Below are positions 53,200 through 62,026 of a stretch of DNA of 64,000 bases, piece after piece. The translations under genes and the position numbers were made by a program. Location of the stretch: the NCBI RefSeq assembly GCF_000238075.1, contig NZ_JH414504.1, positions 416,886 to 480,885 of the forward strand, in the 5' to 3' direction. The DNA comes from Oribacterium asaccharolyticum ACB7 (GTDB lineage: Bacteria; Bacillota; Clostridia; Lachnospirales; Lachnospiraceae). Below the pieces are notes generated by a model, which was given only the letters and a program-made list of their open reading frames with translations, had not been told where the DNA came from and made no database searches. Position 1 is the first letter of the stretch. Each line of letters begins with the position of its first letter.

Positions 53200-53250
53200 C
53201 TTTGATGAAATGAAAACCAACAGGATATAACTCCATCCCGAAAGTTTAGT

Positions 53251-54987
53251 TTATTTTATTTCTTGAGGCATCAACCAACCCTTTTGGTCGGTATGAAGCA
53301 GTTCCTCGGCAATTTCAGACAGCGGTTCTCCCAAATAATCCTTATATACGGACTTAATAGAGGGGTTCTCATGACTGAAGCGGATACTGCCTTCTCTATC
53401 CTGCTTATATAAGACAGGGGCTCTAAGAGCAGCCATTTCCACTTGATCATGAATCGGTTGTCCTCCACCGCCTACGCATCCTCCGGGACAAGCCATAACT
53501 TCAACAAAGTCATAATGGACTTGACCGTTTTTCAGGGCGTTCAGTAAACGGTCTGCATTGGCAAGACCATGCACTACTGCAATCTTTAGTTTATTTCCGG
53601 CAATGGAAAAGCTGGATTCCTTCCATCCTTCCATACCTCTGACTTCCTGAAAGGCATCCGGATCCGGATTCTCACCGGTCGCAAGATAATAAGCCGTTCT
53701 GAGTGCCGCTTCCATTACACCGCCGGTTGCGCCGAAGATATTTCCGGCTCCCGAACCGATGCCGAGAGGCATATCCAATGCTCTATCGGATAGCTTAGCC
53801 GGAGAAATGTGCAGTGCACGAATCAAGCGGTTCACTTCTCTGGTTGTTAAAGCGACATCGACATCAAAATTTCCATCTTTATCCACCATATTGGGATAAG
53901 CACATTCTGCTTTTTTCGCGAGACAGGGCATAATGCTGACAGAGAATATTTTCTTCGGATCCACTTTTAAGATATCCGCATAATAACTCTTTGCAATTGC
54001 ACCGAACATTTGCTGCGGAGACTTGGAAGTGGATACCTGAGGAATAAATTCAGGATAATGACTCTTGATAAAGCGAACCCATCCCGGACAACAGCTGGTA
54101 AACATCGGAAACTGTCCTTCATTATGTGTCAGCTTGTGTAAAAACTCCGAAGCTTCTTCCATAATCGTTAAGTCTGCAGAAAAATCCGTATCAAAGACAT
54201 AATCAAAGCCCATTTCCTTTAAGCAAGCGGATAAACGCTCCACCGTTGCTTCCTCCGGACTTAAGCCGAACTCTTCTCCCCAGGCTGTTCGAATAGAAGG
54301 TGCGATTTGTGCCAAAACAATGGTCTCCGGATCATCCAGTGCATCCAAAATTTTATCGGTATCGTCTCTTTCCCGTAAAGCGCCAACCGGACAGTGGGTG
54401 ATACATTGTCCGCAGAGCGCACAGGAGGAATCCTCCAGGCGATAAAAGTCTCTTACATCAACGGTACTCTTTCCTCCACTATTGATAACATCCCAAACAT
54501 GGGTGGCCTGAATTTTATCGCAGACTTGGATACAACGCATACATTTGATACATTTATCATATTCACGAATCAACGGGAAGGTCTTTGAGCCTTTTTGCTT
54601 TGGTAAATCCTTCGGAAAATAGTCTTTTCCTACGATGTTTAAATCATTGGCTACGGACTGTAGAGAACAGTTTCCGGAACGAACACAAGTGGTGCAGGTG
54701 ACATTATGCTGAGACAGAATCAATTCAACATTATATTTTCTTGCCTCTCTGGCTTTTTTGGAATTGGTACGGATGACCATTCCCTCCAGTACAGGGCTGT
54801 TACATGCGGCGTGTAAACGGGCGTCTCCTTCCACTTCCACAACACAGACACGACAAGCGCCAATTTCATTTAAATTTTTAAAGTAACATAGTGTCGGAAT
54901 GGTTATACCCACTTCTTTTGCCGCATCTAAAATCGTAGTATGTTCCGGCACACATACTTTTTTCCCATCTATTATACAATTTACCAT
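53251..54987 (-). CDS. hydA: [FeFe] hydrogenase, group A, catalytic subunit
   Basis: 578 residues. Domains: 2Fe-2S (CRVCVVEVEGD), His-ligated cluster (HNVTCTTCVRSGNCSLQ), two 4Fe-4S (CIKCMRCIQVC and CALCGQCITHCPVGAL), then the H-cluster domain with TSCCPGWVRF, MPCLAKKAEC and the final ACPGGCVGGGG motif. It makes or takes up H2 in the cytoplasm. The start overlaps the upstream GltD-like gene by seven bases, so the two subunits are made together. No hydB/hydC diaphorase genes or maturases (hydEFG) are in the window. Confidence 0.95.
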   Translation of the reverse strand: MVNCIIDGKKVCVPEHTTILDAAKEVGITIPTLCYFKNLNEIGACRVCVVEVEGDARLHAACNSPVLEGMVIRTNSKKAREARKYNVELILSQHNVTCTTCVRSGNCSLQSVANDLNIVGKDYFPKDLPKQKGSKTFPLIREYDKCIKCMRCIQVCDKIQATHVWDVINSGGKSTVDVRDFYRLEDSSCALCGQCITHCPVGALRERDDTDKILDALDDPETIVLAQIAPSIRTAWGEEFGLSPEEATVERLSACLKEMGFDYVFDTDFSADLTIMEEASEFLHKLTHNEGQFPMFTSCCPGWVRFIKSHYPEFIPQVSTSKSPQQMFGAIAKSYYADILKVDPKKIFSVSIMPCLAKKAECAYPNMVDKDGNFDVDVALTTREVNRLIRALHISPAKLSDRALDMPLGIGSGAGNIFGATGGVMEAALRTAYYLATGENPDPDAFQEVRGMEGWKESSFSIAGNKLKIAVVHGLANADRLLNALKNGQVHYDFVEVMACPGGCVGGGGQPIHDQVEMAALRAPVLYKQDREGSIRFSHENPSIKSVYKDYLGEPLSEIAEELLHTDQKGWLMPQEIK

Positions 54988-56816
54988 TTGCTCTCTCTGC
55001 CTCCCTTAAATATTCCATAACCAAAGTGATCACAGTGCAGACATCTTCCGGATTCCTGGCAAGCCTCTTCATCCGTCATACCGTACTCCATGAGCTTAAA
55101 GTCACAGACTCTTTCATTAGCCGGTCTTTCCTTCATATTGACACGACCGGTGGGTGCATTGTCATCAAAACGAACAGGCGGAAGCACAATATCCGACTCA
55201 ATCTCATGGAAGAAGCCGAGATACTCATCAATGTTTGCCGCTGCCGTTTTTCCTGCGGCAATGGCACGAATAACCGTAGCCGGGCCGGTTACACAATCAC
55301 CACCTGCAAAAATTCCTTCAGCATTCTTTAAAGCGGAAGTATCCAAAGCATTAATGCGTCCCGATTCAATGGTGATTCCCTGGTATTCTTCAAACTTACG
55401 GAAGTCAATTCCCTGTCCGATGGCAACAAGAACCAAATCCGCATTTACCAGAACTTCGGGAGACTGAGAATCCTTGGGAGAAGGTCTTCCATATCGAACT
55501 CCCCCAATAATTTGCGGTTTTAAAACAATCCCCTTACAATGTCCCTTCTCATCTTTTTCAATCCGAACCGGAGAATGTAGTTCAACAATATCGCAACCGT
55601 CAGCAATAGCGCCTTCCACTTCTTCAGGAAGTGCCGTCATATCTACACGTCTTCTTCTATAGGCAACCTTTACGGTCTTTGCACCAAGACGAACTGCCGA
55701 TCTGGCCACGTCCATAGCAACGTTTCCGCCTCCGACTACCACAACATCCAAACCGGAGAAATCCGGATACCGATCATCCCCGATATTTCTGAGCATTTCT
55801 ACTGCGGAAATAACGCCTTCCGCATCTTCTCCCGGAATGCCGAGTTTCTTATCCGTGTGAGCACCGATAGAAACATAAACTGCATCAAAATCTTTCTTGA
55901 GCTGAGCCAGACTCAGATCCTTTCCGATACTTACATCCGTCTTAACCTGAAAACCGGTCTTCATCAGGCCTTCAATTTCATGATCCAGAATTTCTCTCGG
56001 AAGTCTGTAAGCCGGAATCCCGTAGCGGAGCATTCCCCCCAGCTTTTTTCTCTGCTCATAGACGGTTACATCATGTCCCATAATACTTAAATAATATGCG
56101 GCACTTAAACCGGAAGGTCCTCCCCCGACGATGGCTACCTTCTTGCCGGTTTTATCCATAATTTGGGGAACCTTGATTTCTCCTTCATGTTCTACGGCGT
56201 AGCGCTTCAGTCCTCGAATATTAATCGCCTTATCCACCATAGTTCTTCTGCATCGAAGCTCACAAGGGTGTTCGCAGATTAAACCGCATGCGGCAGGAAA
56301 GGGATTATCCTTTCGAATCAGTTGGACTGCCTCGGCATAACGCCCCTCATGAATCAAGGATACATAGCCCGGAACATCTACATGAGCAGGACAAAGTGCC
56401 ACACAAGGAACCGGCTGACTCTGTTTAGCGAAGCATCTGCCATGTTTTACGTGCTCCGCATAATCGTCATAAAATCCGCGGATACCTCTTAGGACCATCT
56501 TTGCAGCCTCAAAGCCTATAGCACAATCCGCTGAATGATAAATCGCCTCTGCAGTCTTTTCAATTGTTTTTAATGTATCCATATCGGCGGAACCGTTTAA
56601 AACGGATTCCATTAATTTTTCCAACTGCCCTAGCCCCACTCTGCAGGGGGTACATTTACCGCATGACTGGGAATGGCAAACATGTAAGAATGCCTCTGCC
56701 AAATCAACCGGACATAATCCCGGTTGCGAAGCTTGAATTCTCCGTTCCAGGTCACGATATAGACCTTCCACGGTTTTTTGCGCTTCATTTTCCGTTACAA
56801 TGATTAACCTGCTCAT
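54981..56816 (-). CDS. NuoF-type 4Fe-4S domain fused to GltD-like FAD/NAD(P) oxidoreductase
   Basis: 611 residues. The first 125 carry only the Fe-S tail of NuoF/HydB (SCGKCTPCRVGLGQLEKLME and later CAIG). A GltD-type Fe-S segment follows (CVALCPAHVDVPGY and CGLICEHPCELRC), then two Rossmann folds (VAIVGGGPSGLSAAYYL and VVVVGGGNVAMDVARSA) and the FAD-closing GIFAGGDC. I start at ATG 56816, after AAAGGAG, dropping 40 upstream codons. Overlap with hydA suggests that it feeds electrons between NAD(P)H and the hydrogenase. Confidence 0.9.
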   Translation of the reverse strand: MSRLIIVTENEAQKTVEGLYRDLERRIQASQPGLCPVDLAEAFLHVCHSQSCGKCTPCRVGLGQLEKLMESVLNGSADMDTLKTIEKTAEAIYHSADCAIGFEAAKMVLRGIRGFYDDYAEHVKHGRCFAKQSQPVPCVALCPAHVDVPGYVSLIHEGRYAEAVQLIRKDNPFPAACGLICEHPCELRCRRTMVDKAINIRGLKRYAVEHEGEIKVPQIMDKTGKKVAIVGGGPSGLSAAYYLSIMGHDVTVYEQRKKLGGMLRYGIPAYRLPREILDHEIEGLMKTGFQVKTDVSIGKDLSLAQLKKDFDAVYVSIGAHTDKKLGIPGEDAEGVISAVEMLRNIGDDRYPDFSGLDVVVVGGGNVAMDVARSAVRLGAKTVKVAYRRRRVDMTALPEEVEGAIADGCDIVELHSPVRIEKDEKGHCKGIVLKPQIIGGVRYGRPSPKDSQSPEVLVNADLVLVAIGQGIDFRKFEEYQGITIESGRINALDTSALKNAEGIFAGGDCVTGPATVIRAIAAGKTAAANIDEYLGFFHEIESDIVLPPVRFDDNAPTGRVNMKERPANERVCDFKLMEYGMTDEEACQESGRCLHCDHFGYGIFKGGRESKW

Positions 56817-56905
56817 TTTTTCTCCTTTGCTAAAACGCAAGATGCGCTTTCGCCTTAAGACTCTAGTGTTCAAAGCCAGTATAACATTGCCTACTTTTTT
56901 TTTCT

Positions 56906-56931
56906 CACAAAAAAAGAAGGATTTTTTTGTG
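56906..56931. repeat. A/T-rich hairpin in the hydrogenase leader region
   Basis: CACAAAAAAA (56906-56915) pairs with TTTTTTTGTG (56922-56931) around six bases. The role is unclear; TTGTGCACAA just beside it is a short palindrome. Confidence 0.45.
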
Positions 56932-56971
56932 CACAATGTATAAAAGTTATTTTTTTAACAGAGTATTTTTG

Positions 56972-56987
56972 GTTAGATATATCTAAC
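56972..56987. promoter_or_regulatory. Perfect 16-base palindrome upstream of the hydrogenase operon
   Basis: GTTAGATATATCTAAC, 156 bases before ATG 56816. Its size and position suit a dimeric regulator site. I cannot match it to a known regulator. Confidence 0.55.
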
Positions 56988-57067
56988 ATTTATAAAGACA
57001 AACTAAAAAAGCACCCCTATCCATTTTCAAAAGAAAACGACGATAAAGGTGCAATAGTTTATCGATA

Positions 57068-57103
57068 AACGAGATATTGCACGCTTTGCGCACAATACTC
57101 GTT
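57068..57103. repeat. AACGAG dyad element downstream of the DUF1846 gene (36 nt)
   Basis: It begins AACGAGATATTGCACGC and ends ACAATACTCGTT. The copy at 63714, read on the other strand, is identical at 33 of 36 positions by hand alignment. Confidence 0.85.
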
Positions 57104-57145
57104 AAGAACCAGATGTCTCGAGCTTCGCTGTTGTTATGAATTCAA

Positions 57146-58630
57146 TTATGAGTGAAAAAGCTTTTTGTTTTGGTACTGCGGTTCGGACGTAATGCGGATT
57201 CCCAGTTTCCCCAGTGTTTTTTCATCTACCTGAGAAAGAATTACGGTAGAATGCATTTCACACTGATTCAGATTAACCAACTGTTCCATGCATTTCTCCG
57301 CATTGGGGTCCGTATTTGCGGAAATCGTTAAGGCAATTAAGATTTCATCTGTATGCAATCTCGGATTATGGTTCCCCAAGTGCTCAACCTTCAAGTGTTG
57401 AATCGGTTCAATGATTTCCGGAGAAATAACCTTCAAATCATCCGGAAGCCCCGCTAAAACCTTTAATGCATTGAGTAACATTGCAGAACAAGCGCCCAGT
57501 AAAGAAGAAGTTTTTCCGGTCACAATGGAACCGTTTGGTAAAGAAATGGCAGCTGCAGGAGCTCCTGTCAGTTCGGCTTTCTGTAAAGCTGCGGAAATAA
57601 CCGGTCTGTCCTTTCCGGAAACATTTGCTTTTTCCATAAGAAGCTGTTCTTTTTCCACTATGGAATCACTGCCGCTTCCCTTTCTTTTTTCTACTAAAGC
57701 ATGATAGTAACGTCGGATGATTTCCTGTTGAGAAGCTTTTCTAACCGCTTCATCATCAATGATACAGTTTCCCGCCATATTGACGCCCATATCCGTTGGA
57801 GATTCATAGGGAGAGCTTCCGTAAATGGTATTAAACATAGCTTTCAACACGGGGAAAACTTCTACATCTCTGTTATAATTCACCGTACTGACTCCATAGG
57901 CTTCCAAGTGATAGGGGTCAATCATATTCACGTCATTTAAGTCAGCCGTAGCCGCTTCATAGGCTAAATTTACCGGATGCTGTAAAGGAATATTCCAAAT
58001 CGGGAAGGTTTCAAACTTCGCATATCCCGCATTGATACCGTGTCTATGCTCTTGGTAAAGCTGTGACAGACAAACCGCCATTTTTCCCGATCCCGGTCCG
58101 GGAGCGGTCACCACAATCAAGGAACGAGAGGTTTCAATATACTCATTTTTCCCAAAACCATCCTCACTGATAATGAGGGGAACATTGGACGGATAAGACG
58201 GAATGGAATAATGACGATAGACCTTGATTCCTAAGGCTTCCAGTTTCTTTTGATAAGCAATTGCTCCCTCCTGTCCGCTAAATCGGGTCAAAACAACGGA
58301 ACCGACATAAAGCCCGTATCCCCTGAAAGCATCGATTAGGCGAAGGACATCCATATCATAGGTGATTCCAAGATCTCCCCGAACCTTATTCTTCTCAATG
58401 TCCCCTGCATGAATGGCAATAACAATCTCAGCATCATCCTTTAATTCTCCAAGCATGCGAATCTTGCTGTCCGGTTGAAAACCGGGAAGAACTCGGCTTG
58501 CATGATGATCATCAAATAATTTTCCGCCAAATTCCAGATACAATTTGCCGCCAAATTTAGCAATTCGCTCTTTGATGTGCTTCGATTGTGTTTTCAGATA
58601 CTGTTCATTATCAAATCCAATCTTATCCAA
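57146..58630 (-). CDS. DUF1846 family protein
   Basis: 494 residues matching the DUF1846 family. It starts KIGFDNEQYLKTQSKHI and has FGGKLFDDHHASRVLPGF, LVVTAPGPGSGKMAVCLSQL (a P-loop-like GPGSGK) and NDVNMIDPYHLEAYG. Structures of the family are known but no accepted function is. The start is TTG 58630 with GGGGAG upstream; no ATG lies nearer the conserved start. It stands alone, with dyad elements on both sides. Confidence 0.9.
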   Translation of the reverse strand: MDKIGFDNEQYLKTQSKHIKERIAKFGGKLYLEFGGKLFDDHHASRVLPGFQPDSKIRMLGELKDDAEIVIAIHAGDIEKNKVRGDLGITYDMDVLRLIDAFRGYGLYVGSVVLTRFSGQEGAIAYQKKLEALGIKVYRHYSIPSYPSNVPLIISEDGFGKNEYIETSRSLIVVTAPGPGSGKMAVCLSQLYQEHRHGINAGYAKFETFPIWNIPLQHPVNLAYEAATADLNDVNMIDPYHLEAYGVSTVNYNRDVEVFPVLKAMFNTIYGSSPYESPTDMGVNMAGNCIIDDEAVRKASQQEIIRRYYHALVEKRKGSGSDSIVEKEQLLMEKANVSGKDRPVISAALQKAELTGAPAAAISLPNGSIVTGKTSSLLGACSAMLLNALKVLAGLPDDLKVISPEIIEPIQHLKVEHLGNHNPRLHTDEILIALTISANTDPNAEKCMEQLVNLNQCEMHSTVILSQVDEKTLGKLGIRITSEPQYQNKKLFHS

Positions 58631-58653
58631 GTTCTCCCCATCCCTTCTTCTAC

Positions 58654-58685
58654 AACGAGAAACTGTACTCTACAGGATACTCGTT
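58654..58685. repeat. AACGAG dyad element upstream of the DUF1846 gene (32 nt)
   Basis: AACGAG at 58654-58659 and ATACTCGTT ending at 58685, 32 bases overall, with an inner CTGTA/TACAG pair. Confidence 0.7.
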
Positions 58686-58764
58686 AAAAATAAATTTCTA
58701 CTTCAGAACGATTTGATGAAATAGATTCTTTGTACCAAACTCAGCCCATTATACTCTTTTTCCT

Positions 58765-59868
58765 TTAGTTGAAAAGAGGAAGAAAGTATAAAAGATTTCT
58801 TATGTTTCCTTCATCATGTTCCAGTTCTTTGGAAAAAAATACAGCTATACGCAGTACATCGGGCTCTTCTCCAAAAAAACAGGAAAATTGCTTTTTTTCC
58901 TCATCGGATACCGTGTTGATAAAAACAAAAGCGGTATAAATCCACTCTATGCTTTGATAAAGTAGGGAAAATACAGGAAGGAGTGACGTCTCCTTTATGG
59001 AAAGCAAAGTATAACGAAACAGATAATAACGACACAGTGCTACGATTTGGTTTTCCCATTCCAGTCGTTTTTCTTTTGAAAGGCTGTTAAACCGTATTTC
59101 CGGATTCATTTTGTATTTCTTAAATAGTTCTTTCCATTGACCGAAGTCCTTATTTATTTCCGTACTTTTGTCTTGCCATTTTAAAAAGGCGGAATACCGC
59201 TCCTTGCTTAAGAAAGGATATTCTTCCAGTTCCTGCCATTTTGTAAGAAGCTCATGGATCGGTCTATTCTTTCTTAGCGGATGATCACTTTGAGGAAATA
59301 TTTGACTTTCTCCCTCCAAAAAAAATGGGAATAGATGAAGAAAAAAAGCATTGAAATCGGTTGGAAGATAGGATAACTCCTCCCAAAGAGCAGTGCGAAA
59401 AGCTAAAACATGGATAAGCTCTCTCTCCTGCTCTCTTGAAAGTTTTTCTCCCATGCCCTCTTCTACTGCACGAACGATGCGTCCATCCCATTTCAAAATA
59501 AATCGGAACGCTTCCTCGCAAGAAGCATTTAAGTCATATTGGGCATAATTTCCGTAGATTTGCTTCACTCGAGGGTAAGACGCACAGACATTACATAATG
59601 CATCTTCTCCTTCGGATAGGATCATTTCACAGAGGCCGCTCTTTAAAAGAAAGGGACAATCCCCATTTTCTTCCAAGGGAAAATAATAGTTCCCCTCTTC
59701 TTCTTTCAGCTTCTCTTTAATCTTCTCTCCAAGAGGTCCTTTAATTCTATCCAGCCGTTTTTTGCTTTCCCTGTCAACATCGATACACCAGCCTCTACAA
59801 CAGCTGTCCTTGCATTTTCCCGCAATACATCTGAATTCTTCATAATAACTCGGATATTCTATATCCAT
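58765..59868 (-). CDS. FliB-like protein (flagellin lysine N-methylase family)
   Basis: 367 residues. The N-terminal half has a Cys-rich metal-binding pattern: CIAGKCKDSCCRGWCIDVD, CPFLLKSGLCEMI and LCNVCASYPRV, as in FliB homologues. Known FliB methylates flagellin lysines, but no flagellar gene is in the window, and Clostridia carry many such genes outside flagellar loci, so the substrate is open. It overlaps the dus gene by ten bases and is probably its operon partner. Confidence 0.8.
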   Translation of the reverse strand: MDIEYPSYYEEFRCIAGKCKDSCCRGWCIDVDRESKKRLDRIKGPLGEKIKEKLKEEEGNYYFPLEENGDCPFLLKSGLCEMILSEGEDALCNVCASYPRVKQIYGNYAQYDLNASCEEAFRFILKWDGRIVRAVEEGMGEKLSREQERELIHVLAFRTALWEELSYLPTDFNAFFLHLFPFFLEGESQIFPQSDHPLRKNRPIHELLTKWQELEEYPFLSKERYSAFLKWQDKSTEINKDFGQWKELFKKYKMNPEIRFNSLSKEKRLEWENQIVALCRYYLFRYTLLSIKETSLLPVFSLLYQSIEWIYTAFVFINTVSDEEKKQFSCFFGEEPDVLRIAVFFSKELEHDEGNIRNLLYFLPLFN

Positions 59869-60827
59869 TCCTTTTCTCCTCTATACGCGTAGAAACTGCT
59901 TTCACTGTAAATTCTATATTTTGCACTGCGATACTCTGCCATATTTTTTGCTTTGCGAAGTTCTTTTATTCCTCTCACGCTACCCGGATAGTTCTTGGAA
60001 AAATAGGTCCAACATTCCTTTAATTTTGCAAGCAGATTTCTATCCTCCGCTATTTCCTTTGAAAAGGCATCCTCCACAGCGGAAATGTAGTCTTTAAACT
60101 CCTCTTCCTGTAAAGCCAATCCCCCCTTTATTTCACGAACCAAAGCCGGATTGGATAGCAACCCTCTTCCAAGCATAATGCCCGAAATCTCGGGAAACTC
60201 TTCCCGGATTTTTATTGCCGTTGCAATATTTTCAATATCTCCGTTATAAATCAATTTATGTTTTGAGATGCCGCAAATCTTTCTAAAAGCATCCAAATCT
60301 ACATTTCCCTTATAAAACTGCTTTTGTAAACGAGGATGTACAATCATTTCAGAAAAAGGGAATGCATTAAAAAGTAAGAAAATGTCTTCCGTTTCCGAGC
60401 TGTCCGAAATACCGATTCGTGTTTTAACCGAAATGGAAAGACCACTAGGAAGTGCCGAAAAAATATCGTTGAAAAATTCTTCTAAAAGTGTCAGATTCCG
60501 AAGCATACCCGCCCCTTTTCCTTTTGCGACAACCGTTCCGCTCGGACAGCCTAAATTCAGATTCACTTCCTGATATCCCAAATTTTGCAGATATTTGAAA
60601 ACCTCCAGCATATGCTTGGGGTTTTTCCCCATAAGCTGTGGAACAAGATAAAGTTTCTCATTGTTTGTCGGACTAAGGTCCCTTGCAATTCTTCCGCTGT
60701 AACTGCCTTCTTCATTTGCCGATACAAACGGACTAAAATACTTATCCGTTTCAGGAAAAAAATGTGCATGAGTATTTCGTAAAGGATAGGAAGTGATAGA
60801 CTCCAATGGTGCAAAATAACAATTCAT
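59859..60827 (-). CDS. tRNA-dihydrouridine synthase
   Basis: A 322-residue FMN-dependent Dus enzyme reducing uridine in tRNA loops. It begins CYFAPLESITSYPLRN, has NLNLGCPSGTVVAKGKGAGM with the catalytic Cys, SVKTRIG, and the IYNGDIE and IMLGRGLLSNP phosphate-binding blocks. The divergence suggests a non-DusB lineage; I do not assign a number. It is preceded by a membrane-protein gene 14 bases upstream. Confidence 0.9.
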   Translation of the reverse strand: MNCYFAPLESITSYPLRNTHAHFFPETDKYFSPFVSANEEGSYSGRIARDLSPTNNEKLYLVPQLMGKNPKHMLEVFKYLQNLGYQEVNLNLGCPSGTVVAKGKGAGMLRNLTLLEEFFNDIFSALPSGLSISVKTRIGISDSSETEDIFLLFNAFPFSEMIVHPRLQKQFYKGNVDLDAFRKICGISKHKLIYNGDIENIATAIKIREEFPEISGIMLGRGLLSNPALVREIKGGLALQEEEFKDYISAVEDAFSKEIAEDRNLLAKLKECWTYFSKNYPGSVRGIKELRKAKNMAEYRSAKYRIYSESSFYAYRGEKEWI

Positions 60828-60841
60828 AACGCTCCTCCTAT

Positions 60842-62026
60842 CTATAGATTGCCGGTAAAAAAGGCCAGAAAAACAAATAAGAGCAGCATCTGAAGATGTA
60901 AAAAAATGTAATGCAAAACAAATACTTTGGTATGCTCTTTGTTTTTTAGCATGGAATGAGTAATAATTCCACTGTAATTTAAGGCCAAAGGATGAATAGC
61001 GGATAAAATAGAGGCGATAATCAATTGTCTCCCCTTCGTGCTTAGATCCGCCAAAAACACACTGACCGGAAGACGCGTAAAAATTTCCGATAAAATCAAA
61101 GCTCGAGAGGCTTCCCTTCCCTGGATAAAAGGTAATAGAAATTCGGAAAACCCGCGAAGATGAAGAAGATTTCCCCGGATAAGAAAAACCAGAACAATCA
61201 AGCTTAGGAGATCATAATCCAGTCTTGCAATGACTCTACGTCGAAAGAAGATGGTGTAAATCAAAGTAAGCGCAAAACAAAGCGGAATTGGAATCCATTT
61301 TATGCAAGAAAGGAAAAACAAAATCCCGAAAAAACAAAAGGGATAGAAACAGTTTCCCTTTCCTAAAATTTTCTCCTTCTTCAATGTGAAATAGGAGTTT
61401 TGCAGTCTTTCCAACGTCCCGGGGGACAATGTTTGATTCTTTTCTTTTTTAAAGCAAAAAACATAAGGAAGCAAAAAAAGAATAGAAAAGAGGAAAAACA
61501 AAAAACTGATACGGAAATACTCGAGGAGTGAATAATTAAAATGTAAAAATAAATAAAAATCGGACAAAGCCGTATAGGGCAAAAGAATACTACCCAGTTC
61601 CGCTGCCAGGATCTGCAGACAAAAACAATGAATAAATAGAAAAGGGGAATTCTCTTCTCTGCCTAGAGTGGCATTACATAAGGGAAGGGTGTAATACAGG
61701 CTAATCCCGGTTCCAAAAAACAGAGAAACAAAGAAACTGATCAAAACCAAACAGGCATGTAATCCTCTTTTACTTTTACATAAGCGTAAAAGAGGATAGC
61801 TCAAATAGAAAAGAATTCTTGTTTCCATAAGATAAGACGACAAAATTAATAAAGTCGCCAAATACAAGAATGATTCAAAGGGAAAATAGCGGATAAAGGG
61901 AAATTGCAAAAAGAAAGAAAAAGAAGTTTGATTCGTAATCTTTTCCGGAGAAACGAAAAAGCAGGAAAGTAAAAACAATCCTGCCAATAGGAAAAGAAGC
62001 CATTTTTTATGATTTCTTCTAATCAA
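60842..62026 (-). CDS. Polytopic membrane protein, function not assigned
   Basis: 394 residues, very Phe/Leu-rich, with about 10 membrane segments and a short charged loop in the middle (KKEKNQTLSPGTLERLQ). The two-half layout and the IHPLALNYSG loop near the end loosely recall ion/organic anion transporters or the spore-cortex type SpoIIM/YlbJ group of nucleoside-recognition proteins, but I see no diagnostic motif. It overlaps the YitT gene by four bases and is co-transcribed with it. A transport role is only inferred. Confidence 0.65.
   Translation of the reverse strand: MIRRNHKKWLLFLLAGLFLLSCFFVSPEKITNQTSFSFFLQFPFIRYFPFESFLYLATLLILSSYLMETRILFYLSYPLLRLCKSKRGLHACLVLISFFVSLFFGTGISLYYTLPLCNATLGREENSPFLFIHCFCLQILAAELGSILLPYTALSDFYLFLHFNYSLLEYFRISFLFFLFSILFLLPYVFCFKKEKNQTLSPGTLERLQNSYFTLKKEKILGKGNCFYPFCFFGILFFLSCIKWIPIPLCFALTLIYTIFFRRRVIARLDYDLLSLIVLVFLIRGNLLHLRGFSEFLLPFIQGREASRALILSEIFTRLPVSVFLADLSTKGRQLIIASILSAIHPLALNYSGIITHSMLKNKEHTKVFVLHYIFLHLQMLLLFVFLAFFTGNL

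Larger units (their letters stand above)
52868..53250. other. Intergenic region between oppB and the hydrogenase gene
   Basis: These 383 bases hold the opp promoter and leader, two adjacent 36-base dyad elements (one decayed), and the hydA terminator. I see no gene. Confidence 0.7.
56817..57145. other. Intergenic region between DUF1846 gene and the hydrogenase operon
   Basis: These 329 bases contain a 36-base dyad element, the 16-base palindrome, an A/T hairpin and a TATACT near 56882 that could be a -10 without a good -35. No gene is visible. Confidence 0.6.

Noticed and set aside
54981..56936. 40 extra N-terminal residues on the GltD-like fusion
   Set aside because: Low-complexity Lys/Phe stretch in an A/T-rich leader; AAAGGAG points to ATG 56816.
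56925..56940. Rex redox-repressor site before the hydrogenase
   Set aside because: TTGTGCACAA is shorter than and unlike the usual TTGTTAA/TTAACAA-type palindrome.
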